From: Deltaproteobacteria bacterium
GTDB lineage: Bacteria; Desulfobacterota; DSM-4660; Desulfatiglandales; Desulfatiglandaceae
Length of the DNA: 56,833 nucleotides
NCBI GenBank assembly: GCA_018644785.1
Contig: JABGPV010000001.1
Coordinates: 1 to 56,833 of the forward strand
Direction: 5' to 3'
The notes below the pieces were generated by a model, which saw only the letters and a program-made list of their open reading frames with translations, was not told the origin of the DNA and did not search any database. Shown here piece by piece: positions 35,353-43,393 of the stretch (within the stretch, counting starts at the first letter, position 1; each line of letters starts with the position of its first letter). Both the position numbers and the translations under genes were made by a program.

Positions 35353-35385
35353 AGTACTTCCTCCAAATAATCAGTGTCTGTTTGA

Positions 35386-35916
35386 TCAGGACCCTTCGAG
35401 AAGCTGGTTCAAAAATTGCGCCGTGGTATAAATTTTGAATTTCTGCGCCCTCAGTTTGGCGTTGTTCAAATTGTGCACGCAGGAATTACACTCCGTCAAA
35501 GCCACTTCAGCACCGACCTCTTCCACTTCTGCCAGACGTCTTCGAGCCATGGCAATGGAGTTCTTGGCAAAAGCGCCGCGTACTCCGCCCCGGCGCCGCA
35601 GCAGAGGGCATCGGCCCGGTTTATGTCTCATTTCCACAAAGTTGGGGGCAAACCGCCCGATAATCTGTCGGGGTTCCTCGTAAATACCGCAGTGCCGGCC
35701 CAGATCACAGGGGTCATGGTAGGTGACCTTCTGATCCGTTTTAACGCCCAGATCAAAATCTTTCAGAAACTGGCTCACGTGAATGATATCGATCCCCTGT
35801 TCCTTGAGTACGCCATACTCGACTTTGTTATTATCCTCCGGTTCATCTTCACCATAGATGTTGCTGTATTTCTGTAAAACCCGGTTTATCCCCTCAAATG
35901 AAGCTTCAAAATGTGA
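35386..35916 (-). pseudogene. CCG-domain Fe-S protein (HdrB/GlpC type), 5'-truncated with two compensating indels
   Basis: C-terminal half of a heterodisulfide-reductase-like or glycolate-oxidase-like Fe-S protein. VTYHDPCDLGRHCGIYEEPR begins the CCG domain. The core CCG motif is lost in the apparent protein (RCPLLRRRGG) but is readable in a second frame as NRADALCCGAG. An extra A (complement of 35620-35622) and a missing G (complement of 35588-35591), about 30 bases apart, cancel each other, and the original frame resumes with GGVRGAFAKNSIAMARRR. The later motif ALTECNSCVHNL is intact. The frame is open to 35916, but no start or ferredoxin domain is found upstream; the first CCG domain is absent. 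Confidence 0.68.
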
Positions 35917-36119
35917 CTATGCCGACCAATAGGACAGTTGGCAAGAGTGCTCGACGTATCCGGGTGCCGATCTTGGTTGCATCCACTCACCATTTTGGGG
36001 TAATCTGAAAAAATATGAGGATATTACTATCGATGGGCTACTTTGAATCTTTCATGCTCCTAAACAAAGAAGGAATGTAGCATAAATAACGCGACAACAG
36101 GCTTGGACGAAGGACCAGC

Positions 36120-36141
36120 CTTGTTTCCATCCATAAATGAC
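36120..36141. repeat. Single end related to the MITE-like repeat
   Basis: CTTGTTTCCATCCATAAATG matches the left end of the element at 33873 at nearly all positions (about 18 of 21 over the aligned stretch). I find no partner end in 35917-36195, which otherwise shows no gene; the stretch may be a decayed copy. Confidence 0.35.
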
Positions 36142-36195
36142 CCTTTTCCCCGCCTGCTGCGTTCGCTATTCGTCACATATTGGAGCGTCGGCCGG

Positions 36196-36549
36196 TCAGG
36201 ATTTGACTTCAATATTCGAGGGTTTGTCGGGAATACAGTCTTCCCCGTCCCCAGGGCAGTCTATGAGGCACAGCAGTTCCACCGGTTCGTCTCCCACCGG
36301 GCATCCCCGGTGGCGTTCGCTTTCGTAAAAAAAGACCGTATCCCCGGGGCCTGCCTCCACGGATTCCCCTTCTTCATTTTCAAATCGCATGCACCCGGAG
36401 AGGATGTACGGCGATTGAACATAGTTGTGGTTATGGAAGGGAATATCTTCCAGGGATAGACCGGGTTGAAGGGTATATTTTCGAAGTGCATAGGTATGGT
36501 GGTATTTTTCATCCCCCACTTCGTTACTGAAAATCCATTGAATGATCAT
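36196..36549 (-). CDS. Cupin-domain protein downstream of por genes
   Basis: 117 residues. Motif 1 PFHNHNYVQSPYILSG has two His; motif 2 is GDTVFFYESERHRGCPV with a His. The N-terminus HHTYALRKYTLQPG leads into the barrel. It could be a metal-dependent isomerase or a ligand sensor; unknown. Start ATG 36549 lies 71 bases behind porB with a hairpin between, so it may be the last gene of the GntR-porCDAB unit. Confidence 0.72.
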   Translation of the reverse strand: MIIQWIFSNEVGDEKYHHTYALRKYTLQPGLSLEDIPFHNHNYVQSPYILSGCMRFENEEGESVEAGPGDTVFFYESERHRGCPVGDEPVELLCLIDCPGDGEDCIPDKPSNIEVKS

Positions 36550-36552
36550 TTA

Positions 36553-36573
36553 GCCTTCCGGAAAACCGAAGGC
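36553..36573. terminator. Stem-loop between porB and the cupin gene
   Basis: GCCTTCCGG-AAAA-CCGAAGGC forms an 8-bp stem with a single bulged base and tight loop, 47 bases beyond the porB stop on the minus strand. No T-run follows, and the cupin start is immediately after, so it may tune rather than end transcription. Confidence 0.4.
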
Positions 36574-36619
36574 CATTTCCACATCATCAAGTCGCCTTAG
36601 TATCATCACTAAATCTCCA

Positions 36620-37528
36620 CTATGCTTTCGATTTCCCTAAAAGACCGAATTTTTTGATGTTCTTGTCAGCCAGTGCCTGGATCTCGGCGATTTCCTTCTC
36701 CCCTTCGGTCCCAAAAAGATGCCGAAACCGTTTCTGCCCTCTGAGATACGCTTCCACCGGAACCTGTTTCTTGATCTTTCTCACATGGGTGATTTCACCT
36801 TCTTCCATCTCAAAGAGGGGGATCAGCCCGCTCTGTACGCCCATCCGGCCTACCTCCAGGGTGTGGTCCGACGGAAACCCCCACACTGACGGACAGGGGG
36901 TGTCCACCTGTATATACCGGGGGCCGCGGAATTCCATGGCTCTTTTCACCTTTTTTTGCAGGTCCTTCACATAGGCCACCGAGGCTGTGGCCACATAGGG
37001 AATGCCGTGAGCCGCCACGATCATGGGGACGTTTTTCTTCATCTCCACCTTCCCGACGGACTCTTTTCCCGCGGGATGAGTCGAAGTGGCCGCATAGAGG
37101 GGCGTGGCCCCACTGCGCTGTCCACCGGTGTTCATATAGGCGCCGTTGTCCACGCAGATGTAGAGCACGTCGTCCCCCCTCTCCAGCATGCCCGACAGAG
37201 CCCCGAAACCGATATCAAAGGTGGATCCGTCTCCCCCGATGCCCACGACCCTTGTGGTATTCTTTTTCTGGGCTCGAAGGGCGGCCGCAACGCCTGTGGC
37301 GATGGACGGGCCGTTTTCAAACAGATGATGGATCCAGGGAACCCGCCACGGGGAATACCCATAGGGGGAGGTGAAGGTTTCAAGGCACCCGGTGGGGGTG
37401 ACCACGATCACGTCTTTTCCCGTGGCTTTCAAAATATGCCGGACCGACAAGGCCATGCCGCATCCATGGCAGGCCCGATGCCCTGAAACAAACAGATCTT
37501 CCTGTTGTGCGTCTTTCTTTGCCGTCAT
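36620..37528 (-). CDS. porB: 2-oxoacid (pyruvate-type):ferredoxin oxidoreductase, beta subunit
   Basis: 302-residue TPP subunit. HRACHGCGMALSVRHIL gives two Cys ligands of the Fe-S cluster, TGCLETFTSPYG the third, and GDGSTFDIGFGALSGMLERG with VDNGAYMNTGGQRSGATP the TPP/Mg motif (GDG ... N). A last Cys occurs in VDTPCPSVWG. Catalyses 2-oxoacid + CoA + oxidised ferredoxin to acyl-CoA + CO2, or the reverse. Last of the porCDAB genes, ten bases behind porA. Pyruvate is the likely substrate by family, but 2-oxoisovalerate-type enzymes are close relatives. Confidence 0.92.
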   Translation of the reverse strand: MTAKKDAQQEDLFVSGHRACHGCGMALSVRHILKATGKDVIVVTPTGCLETFTSPYGYSPWRVPWIHHLFENGPSIATGVAAALRAQKKNTTRVVGIGGDGSTFDIGFGALSGMLERGDDVLYICVDNGAYMNTGGQRSGATPLYAATSTHPAGKESVGKVEMKKNVPMIVAAHGIPYVATASVAYVKDLQKKVKRAMEFRGPRYIQVDTPCPSVWGFPSDHTLEVGRMGVQSGLIPLFEMEEGEITHVRKIKKQVPVEAYLRGQKRFRHLFGTEGEKEIAEIQALADKNIKKFGLLGKSKA

Positions 37529-37538
37529 TTCACACTCC

Positions 37539-38729
37539 CTATGGCACGATCGTCGGATTCAGGCCGGCCCAGTAGGGCTCCCGCAGGAAAAACCCCGATA
37601 CCTGCGCTTCCTTCACCTCTTCGACGATCTTTCTGATTCTTGACTCATTGACATCCCGGCCTCCAAGGCCCGCAATGACATCCACCACCAGCGGTGCGTT
37701 GGGTGCTCCGTAAAATTTTGCTTTCAGGTCCATGCCGATGGCCCCTTCGCTTCCGAGCGACAGGTTGGCATCCACCACGGCCACGGCTTTGGCGCCTTTC
37801 ACAGCTTCCCAGATTTCTTCGTATGGAAAGGGCCTATAGCTTCGTATTTTTACGAGGCCCACCTTATCGCCTTCGGAACGCAGGTTGTCCACGGCGTCCT
37901 TGATGGTTCCCGTCATGGATCCCATGGCCAGAAGAATGACCTCTGCATCGTCCGTCCTATAGGACTCGATCAGGCCTCCGTAATCACGACCCGAGATTTC
38001 GGCCCATTCCGCGAAAATCTCTTTGATCCGTCCTTTTGCGTATTGCATGGTCTGCTGGACCGAATACCTGAGTTCCATCACCATGTCTTCTTCTCCGATG
38101 GACCCCCATGTTTTGGGATTATCCACGTCCAGAAAATCCGCCGGTTGAAAGGGAGGCAGGAACCGGTCCACATCCTCCTGATCGGAAAGGCTGATCCTTT
38201 CGTAGGAATGGGTCAGGACCCAACCGTCCATGCAGACCATCACTGGAAGGATGATTTTCGGATCTTCGGCGATCTTAAAGGCGGCGATGTGCGCATCGTA
38301 GGCCTCCTGGCTGCTCTCCACGAAGAGTTGAATCATTCCGCAGTCCCGAAGGCTCATGGTGTCCTGCTGGTCCACTTGAATGCTGATGGGGGCGGAAACC
38401 GTTCGGTTAACCCCGGTGATGACAAAAGGGAGCCGCATGCCGCAACTGGCATAGAGGACTTCCGACATGAGGAGTAATCCTTGTGAGGAGGAGGCCGTAT
38501 AAGCTCGACTTCCGGCGGCGGAAGCGCCGCTGATGACGCTTGCGGCGGAAAATTCGGAATCCACCCGCACATATTCGGAGTCCAGATCGCCGTCCGCCAC
38601 AAACTTGGCGATCCCCTCCACGATATGGGTTTGAGGACTGATGGGGTAGGCCGATATGACCTGGGGCCGGCAGGCCTTTACGGCCAGAGCCACCGCCTCG
38701 GATCCCTCCAATACTTTGACAATACTCAT
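37539..38729 (-). CDS. porA: 2-oxoacid (pyruvate-type):ferredoxin oxidoreductase, alpha subunit
   Basis: 396 residues with the pyrimidine-binding domain: EGSEAVALAVKACRPQVISA, YPISPQTHIVEGIAKF, SGASAAGSRAYTASSSQGLL, and the later domain with EVILLAMGSMTGTIKDAVDN and AVVDANLSLGSEGAIG. Length and order match PorA of four-subunit enzymes. ATG 38729 lies one base beyond the porD stop, so the genes are translationally linked. Confidence 0.92.
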   Translation of the reverse strand: MSIVKVLEGSEAVALAVKACRPQVISAYPISPQTHIVEGIAKFVADGDLDSEYVRVDSEFSAASVISGASAAGSRAYTASSSQGLLLMSEVLYASCGMRLPFVITGVNRTVSAPISIQVDQQDTMSLRDCGMIQLFVESSQEAYDAHIAAFKIAEDPKIILPVMVCMDGWVLTHSYERISLSDQEDVDRFLPPFQPADFLDVDNPKTWGSIGEEDMVMELRYSVQQTMQYAKGRIKEIFAEWAEISGRDYGGLIESYRTDDAEVILLAMGSMTGTIKDAVDNLRSEGDKVGLVKIRSYRPFPYEEIWEAVKGAKAVAVVDANLSLGSEGAIGMDLKAKFYGAPNAPLVVDVIAGLGGRDVNESRIRKIVEEVKEAQVSGFFLREPYWAGLNPTIVP

Positions 38730-38730
38730 G

Positions 38731-38988
38731 TCACTTTTCCTCCCTGATCATGGTAATGGCGTCCGCCGGGCATTCATAGGCGCACAATCCGCAACCCTTG
38801 CAGTAATCATAATTAATGATGTAGGTCTCTTCCACCACATGAACCGCGCTATCGGGACACACGCTTTCGCACTGGCCGCAGACCTTGCATTCTTCCATAT
38901 CCAGTACCGGTCTCTGGTCTCTCCAACTTCCGGTTTTATACGCCAGGGACGTCCCGCCCCTGACCACGGCTCCGATCGTTATTTCCAT
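38731..38988 (-). CDS. porD: 2-oxoacid:ferredoxin oxidoreductase, delta subunit (2x[4Fe-4S] ferredoxin)
   Basis: 85 residues with two complete cluster motifs, CKVCGQCESVCPDSA and CKGCGLCAYECPADA, the standard PorD electron-transfer subunit. It begins with an extension (SLAYKTGSWRDQRPVLD) that in PorD contacts the other subunits. Three bases separate it from porC and one from porA. Confidence 0.93.
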   Translation of the reverse strand: MEITIGAVVRGGTSLAYKTGSWRDQRPVLDMEECKVCGQCESVCPDSAVHVVEETYIINYDYCKGCGLCAYECPADAITMIREEK

Positions 38989-38991
38989 TCT

Positions 38992-39540
38992 TCACTCTCC
39001 TTGCAGCATCTGATAGCTTCGTTCCACGACCTGAGCGTTTTTCTCTCCAAGGGTCCCGGGGAATTTGCTTCTGACCGCTTTGAGAGCAGCTTCAAGGCTC
39101 ACCTCCCCGGTCATGGCCGAAAAGGCCCCCAGGAGCGCCGTATTCATGATGGGTCGGCCCAGGATCTCACGAGCCAGGTCTTCCGCTGAAAAGGTAAACA
39201 CCTTGAAGTCCCCCTTGAGTCCCACTTCTTCGGTGGTCTTATCCGTATTTATCAGGACCATACCGCCGGGCTTCAATCCTTCCAGCACATCCACTTCCTT
39301 CAGGATGGTTACATCCTGTACGATCACATAGTCTGCCTTGCTGACCCTGCTCCTGAGCCGAATGGGACGGTCGTCCAGGCGGCAGAAAGCCATGATGGCT
39401 TTTCCCCGCCTCTCTCCTCCTCCTCCTAGGAATGGAAAGGCCTGGCCATACTTCTCGTCCTCCAGGGCCGCGATGGCCATGAACTGGGCCAGAACCAAGG
39501 ATCCCTGTCCCCCCCTGCCATGTATACTGATTTCTTTCAT
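38992..39540 (-). CDS. porC: 2-oxoacid:ferredoxin oxidoreductase, gamma subunit
   Basis: 182 residues; starts KEISIHGRGGQGSLVLAQFM, the GRGGQG motif of gamma subunits, then PFLGGGGERRG and PGGMVLINTDK, GRPIMNTALLGAFSAMTGEV. First of the por genes, 83 bases behind the GntR gene on the same strand, suggesting GntR-porCDAB is one autoregulated unit. Confidence 0.92.
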   Translation of the reverse strand: MKEISIHGRGGQGSLVLAQFMAIAALEDEKYGQAFPFLGGGGERRGKAIMAFCRLDDRPIRLRSRVSKADYVIVQDVTILKEVDVLEGLKPGGMVLINTDKTTEEVGLKGDFKVFTFSAEDLAREILGRPIMNTALLGAFSAMTGEVSLEAALKAVRSKFPGTLGEKNAQVVERSYQMLQGE

Positions 39541-39623
39541 TATTTCCCTCAGTGAATATTATTGTTTATGTATTTGGTTTCCGGGTTGAAGATCTCGGCA
39601 AAAACCGGGTTTCTATGTCCCAA

Positions 39624-40331
39624 TCAAAACTTGTTTGAGTTCATAATTCGTTCCATGACGTCCCCCAGATGGTCCTGCATGCTACTTTTGGCCGTTTCCG
39701 GATCCCGGTTGAGGATGGCGTTATAGACGCTTTCATGAAAATTGTAGGTTACGTGCATCAATTCCCGCTTATCAACGGCCACATCATAAAAAATCCGTTC
39801 GATCAGCTGTTTCATGAGTCGCCGGAGGATTGCCACAATTTTCATCATGATCTGGTTGTCGCAGCTTTCGGCTATGGCCACATGGAAACTGACATCCTTT
39901 GCTATGAATTTGTCAAGATCATTAGACTCTATGGCTTTGCCCATACCGATCAAGGATTCCTCGATTTTCAAGATCTTTTCTTTGTCCCCTTTTTCGGCAG
40001 CCATTTTGGCCACAGAAGACTCTATCTCAAGCCTCGCTTCAAGAAGTTCAATGGCCGATTCCTTTTTTATGGTGAGAAAGGAATCCAGGGAACTCATAAA
40101 GTCTCCCGGCGTCAGTTTTCTGACAAAGGTCCCGCGACCCTGTTTTATCTCTATGAGGCCCATGAGCTGAAGCCGATTGAAGGCCTCCCTCAACGAGGCC
40201 CGGCTGACACCCATGGTCTTTGCCAATTCATCCTGAGAGGCGAGCATATCCCCGCTCTTGAACTGGCCTGTACTGATTTTTTCCTCGATTTCCGCAACGA
40301 TCTGATCAATGAGGCTCATCTGTTTTAGCAT
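39624..40331 (-). CDS. GntR-family regulator (FCD subfamily) of the por operon
   Basis: 235 residues: winged helix at about 5-75 (LASQDELAKTMGVSRASLRE as helix-turn-helix, IKQGRGTFV as wing) and FCD domain with DVSFHVAIAESCDNQIMMKI and HVTYNFHESVYNAI as ligand and metal region. This branch (LldR/PdhR-like) typically senses lactate, pyruvate or similar acids. ATG 40331 has GGGA upstream; ATG 40316 is an alternative. A perfect palindrome lies 68-88 bases upstream of the start, the obvious autoregulatory operator. Another FCD regulator lies at 23069. Confidence 0.88.
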   Translation of the reverse strand: MLKQMSLIDQIVAEIEEKISTGQFKSGDMLASQDELAKTMGVSRASLREAFNRLQLMGLIEIKQGRGTFVRKLTPGDFMSSLDSFLTIKKESAIELLEARLEIESSVAKMAAEKGDKEKILKIEESLIGMGKAIESNDLDKFIAKDVSFHVAIAESCDNQIMMKIVAILRRLMKQLIERIFYDVAVDKRELMHVTYNFHESVYNAILNRDPETAKSSMQDHLGDVMERIMNSNKF

Positions 40332-40398
40332 CACAATGTCCCGTCGGTACTTCCAAGGTTTATCCTATTGCTTTATGGTCTAATAGCTGTCAAGGCAT

Positions 40399-40419
40399 GT
40401 CATCTAATGACCAGATGAC
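40399..40419. promoter_or_regulatory. GntR-type operator, perfect palindrome
   Basis: GTCATCT-N7-AGATGAC, 7+7+7 layout, perfect in both arms. On the minus strand TTGACA (complement of 40388-40393) follows six bases later, a possible -35 box of the GntR-por operon, so binding here would hinder RNA polymerase. The same site with three changes occurs at 14002-14022. Confidence 0.7.
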
Positions 40420-40877
40420 ATGATGAGATGAAGCTTTTTACCTCAAGCAGCATTTGGTGTCAATTAAGAAATTGGGTGCTTGGCAAAAAAATCAATTTCC
40501 AGATTCACAAGGCTTTGTTTAGCAGGTTTAGAGGTTTTTTAATCCATATATCCATTGCCTTTCAAGGGAAACCTTTTCTTGAAAAACCGTGCTCTATCCC
40601 ACAATTTTCTTGACAGGAAAAACTGTTTGCGATACCAAAACGCCATATGATTCGGTCATCAGATGATTAGACTTAGGCCTTGGCGGGAATTTCAGGGTTT
40701 TAATCAACGCGATAGGGGAGGGTGGTTCTGAAATACAGAACCCGGTTTATCATTGCAGAATTATTTTCTTGACATATTCTGTTCGTGCATTGCAGGATGA
40801 TGCTCCCGGTCATTGTTCAGCTTTTTTAAAAATAGGCCTTTGGGGAAAGGTCGGATCCTTAGAATTTTGGAGACCCC
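40420..40877. other. Long AT-rich divergent intergenic region between GntR-por and the IclR array
   Basis: No gene is supported here. It contains a degenerate third operator (40655-40675) and two TTGACA boxes on the plus strand (40610-40615 and 40769-40774), neither with a convincing -10 box. The leader of the IclR gene follows. Confidence 0.4.
40655..40675. promoter_or_regulatory. Degenerate third copy of the operator
   Basis: GTCATCAGATGATTAGAC keeps 14 of 21 positions of the reverse complement of the site at 40399; the left arm and centre are kept and the right arm is poor. It could give the por regulator weak control over the divergent IclR-led array. Confidence 0.35.
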
Positions 40878-41654
40878 GTGGTCGAAAACGAGCTCAAATA
40901 CCCCGTTAAGTCTCTTGAGAAAGCCCTTTCCATTCTGGAATTGATGATTCTGGAAGGCAGGAATCTGGCCTTGACGGATATTGCTGCGAAATCCGGTCTT
41001 GGGAAGGGCACCGTACATCGCGTTTTAGGGACCTTGAAGTCTAGAAGATTTGTTCATCAGGATCCGGATACAAAAAAATATGGATTGGGTATTCGGGCAC
41101 TCGAAATGGGGTCTGCCGTTAAAAAGGATGAAATCCTGAGAAAAGCCATGCGTCCCGCCCTGCGAGAACTTTTTAGCCAGTGTAGAGAAACCGTCAATGC
41201 CGCAATCCTGGAACATAATGAAATAACCTATATCTATCGTTTGGAGTCTGAAGAACCGTTGCGGTTTTCCCTGCAGGTGGGCTCGCGATTTCCGGCACAT
41301 TGCACATCCACGGGAAAGATCATGCTGGCCGATCTTCCGGATGAGGAGCTGAGCAGGCTCTACGGAAATGGGGACGATCTCTGCAAGCTGACGGAAAACT
41401 CCATCGGTTCTTTTAAACAACTCATGGAAGAAATCCGGGATCTCCGACAAAAAGGATTGGCGTACGATCTGGAAGAGACCCTTGCGGGAGTGAACTGTAT
41501 TGCAGCAGCCGTCCGGAATGCAAAAAGGGAGGTGGTGGCCGCCATCAGTATATCAGGGCCCAAGGAGAGGATGACCAAAACAAAAATGTCCTCTTTTGCC
41601 TCCCTGATCACGGAGGCCGCCGCGAAAATTTCAGAGGAACTTGGTTTTCAATAA
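40878..41654 (+). CDS. IclR-family transcriptional regulator
   Basis: 258 residues: N-terminal winged helix (KALSILELMILEGRNLALTD, IAAKSGLGKGTVHRVLGTLK) and C-terminal effector domain with PAHCTSTGKIMLADLPDEEL and YDLEETLAGVNCIAAAVRN, the classical IclR pattern with its Cys-containing ligand pocket. Start is GTG 40878 (VENELKYPVKSLEK) with GGAGA eight bases upstream. First gene of the array 40.9-56.8 kb and likely its dedicated regulator; IclR proteins usually respond to aromatic or small organic acids. Confidence 0.88.
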   Translation: MVENELKYPVKSLEKALSILELMILEGRNLALTDIAAKSGLGKGTVHRVLGTLKSRRFVHQDPDTKKYGLGIRALEMGSAVKKDEILRKAMRPALRELFSQCRETVNAAILEHNEITYIYRLESEEPLRFSLQVGSRFPAHCTSTGKIMLADLPDEELSRLYGNGDDLCKLTENSIGSFKQLMEEIRDLRQKGLAYDLEETLAGVNCIAAAVRNAKREVVAAISISGPKERMTKTKMSSFASLITEAAAKISEELGFQ

Positions 41655-41686
41655 TATCCAAATTTATTTCTTAAGGAGAGGAAAAA

Positions 41687-42580
41687 ATGAGCAAACAGAT
41701 TGGGATCATTGGTGTCGGTATCATGGGGGAGCCCATGGCAAAAAACCTGATCGATGCAGGGTTTGAGGTGACCGCCTATGACGTTAATCGGGAAGCAGTG
41801 GATAGGGTGGCCGCCTACGGGGGTAATCCGGCCTCCTCCCCCAAGGAAGCTGCAGCGTCGAAGGATCTGGTGGTGACCATGTTGCCAGATGATCGAATTG
41901 TCCTGGAGGCCGTCATGGGAAAAAATGGCGCCATGGAGGGGATGAGTCGTGGGACAATTCTCGTGGATATGAGTACCGTTTCACCAGCCACTTCCAAAAA
42001 GATTGCTGAAACCCTCGAAAGCAAAGGCATGGAGATGCTGGACGCACCGGTTAGTGGCGGGGATGTGGGTGCAAAAGAAGCCTCCCTGGCCATCATGGTG
42101 GGAGGAAAGAAGAAGGTTTTTGACAAGGCCTTGCCTGTTCTTCAAAAGATGGGGAAAAACGTAAGTTATGTGGGCGATCATGGGGCCGGAGAGGTGGCCA
42201 AGGCCGCTAATCAGATCATTGTGGCCCTCACCATCGAAGCGGTTGCCGAGGCCTTGATCTTTACCAAGAAATCGGGGGTAGATCCGGAAAAAGTGAGAAA
42301 TGCTCTTTTGGGCGGATTCGCCCAAAGCCGTATTCTGGAACTTCACGGTCAAAGGATGCTGGATCGAAACTTTGAACCGGGGGGAAAGGTGAGGTTGCAC
42401 AAAAAGGATACTGAGATTGCCATGACTTCGGCCAGGGAATTGGGCATGTATCTGCCGGGAACGGCCCTGGTTTCTCATCTGTGGAATGCCATTGCCGCAC
42501 AAGACGGATTGGATTGGGATCACTCCGCTATCGTAAAGGTCCTGGAGACCTTGTCCAACACGGAAGTCTGTCCTGATTAA
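41687..42580 (+). CDS. 3-hydroxyisobutyrate/tartronate-semialdehyde-type beta-hydroxyacid dehydrogenase
   Basis: 297 residues of the beta-hydroxyacid dehydrogenase family: N-terminal GIIGVGIMGEPMAKNLIDAG (NAD(P) loop), DMSTVSPATSKKIAE and DAPVSGGDVGAKEASLAIM (substrate binding), GAGEVAKAANQIIVA with the catalytic Lys, and an all-helical C-terminal domain. Reversibly oxidises a 3-hydroxy acid to a semialdehyde. In this array it could reduce or supply the aldehyde that the AOR oxidises. Ribosome site AAGGAGAGG. Exact substrate (hydroxyisobutyrate, glycerate/tartronate semialdehyde and others) is not determinable. Confidence 0.85.
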   Translation: MSKQIGIIGVGIMGEPMAKNLIDAGFEVTAYDVNREAVDRVAAYGGNPASSPKEAAASKDLVVTMLPDDRIVLEAVMGKNGAMEGMSRGTILVDMSTVSPATSKKIAETLESKGMEMLDAPVSGGDVGAKEASLAIMVGGKKKVFDKALPVLQKMGKNVSYVGDHGAGEVAKAANQIIVALTIEAVAEALIFTKKSGVDPEKVRNALLGGFAQSRILELHGQRMLDRNFEPGGKVRLHKKDTEIAMTSARELGMYLPGTALVSHLWNAIAAQDGLDWDHSAIVKVLETLSNTEVCPD

Positions 42581-42605
42581 GGTCTATAAGGAGCGTGAGA
42601 ATCCC

Positions 42606-43380
42606 ATGGTTTTCGGAAATCCCCCCTGGACCAAAAAAGAGTGGCTTGAAAAAAACCCCTTTGTGCTGGGCACTTTTATTCAGACTTCCGACCCTACGGT
42701 AGTGGAGATTCTAGCATTGGCCGGGTTTGACTTCGTGCTGGTGGACTGCGAACACGCGCCTCTTTCAGCCGAATCCATGAAGGGGTCGATGATTGCCTCT
42801 TCCGCCGCAGGGATCGTTCCCGTGGTTCGTGTGAAACAGAACAACGCACCCCTTGTGATGGAGCCCCTGGATTCAGGGGCTTTAGGTGTGCAGATCCCGC
42901 ATGTGAGAACGGCGGAGGACGCACATAATGCCGTTACCTTTGCCAGATATCATCCCATGGGGGAGAGGGGTCAACCCGCACGTGCGGGCAACCCACTACT
43001 GTCCCGAGGACTTTCAAGCGTACATGCGATGGTCCAATGAGAATTCCCTGGTGGTGGTACAGGTGGAAGGGGTTGAAGGCGTAGATCATATCGGTGAAAT
43101 CCTGGAGGTCAAAGGCCTGGACGTCATTTTTTTGGGGCCATACGACCTGTCCCAATCGGTGGGTGTCCCCGGAGAGGTGACCCATCCGGCGGTGGTGGAC
43201 AGAATGAAAGAGGTCATTGTCAAGGCAAATAATAAAAGGGTGGCCGTCGGGACCTTTGCCGACAATGCTGCGGCTGCAGAAAAATGGATCGACCTGGGGA
43301 TCCGGTACATGGTGATCGGATATGAAACCAGAATGTTATTTCAGGGTGCCAGGGCCACGGTGTCGGCGCTAAGGCCTTAG
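42606..43380 (+). pseudogene. HpcH/HpaI-family aldolase, single-base frameshift
   Basis: Metal-dependent aldolase cleaving 2-oxo-3-deoxy or 4-hydroxy-2-oxo acids to pyruvate (or oxaloacetate) and an aldehyde. First frame: VLGTFIQTSDPTVVEILALA, GFDFVLVDCEHAPLSAESM, QIPHVRTAEDAHNAV, then it breaks. The second frame continues VNPHVRATHYCPEDFQAYM, VVVQVEGVEGVDHIGEI, LDVIFLGPYDLSQSVGVPG to 43380. The join is at the G run 42967-42970: one additional G restores a normal protein of about 257 residues. Everything else is family-typical and both neighbours are intact, so a sequencing error is as likely as real inactivation. Ribosome site AAGGAG. Confidence 0.82.
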
Positions 43381-43393
43381 GAGGGTGAAAAAG

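Noticed and set aside
40769..40774. TTGACA as promoter for the IclR-led array.
   Set aside because: No acceptable -10 box is found 15-19 bases downstream; same for TTGACA at 40610. The real start of this transcript is unresolved.
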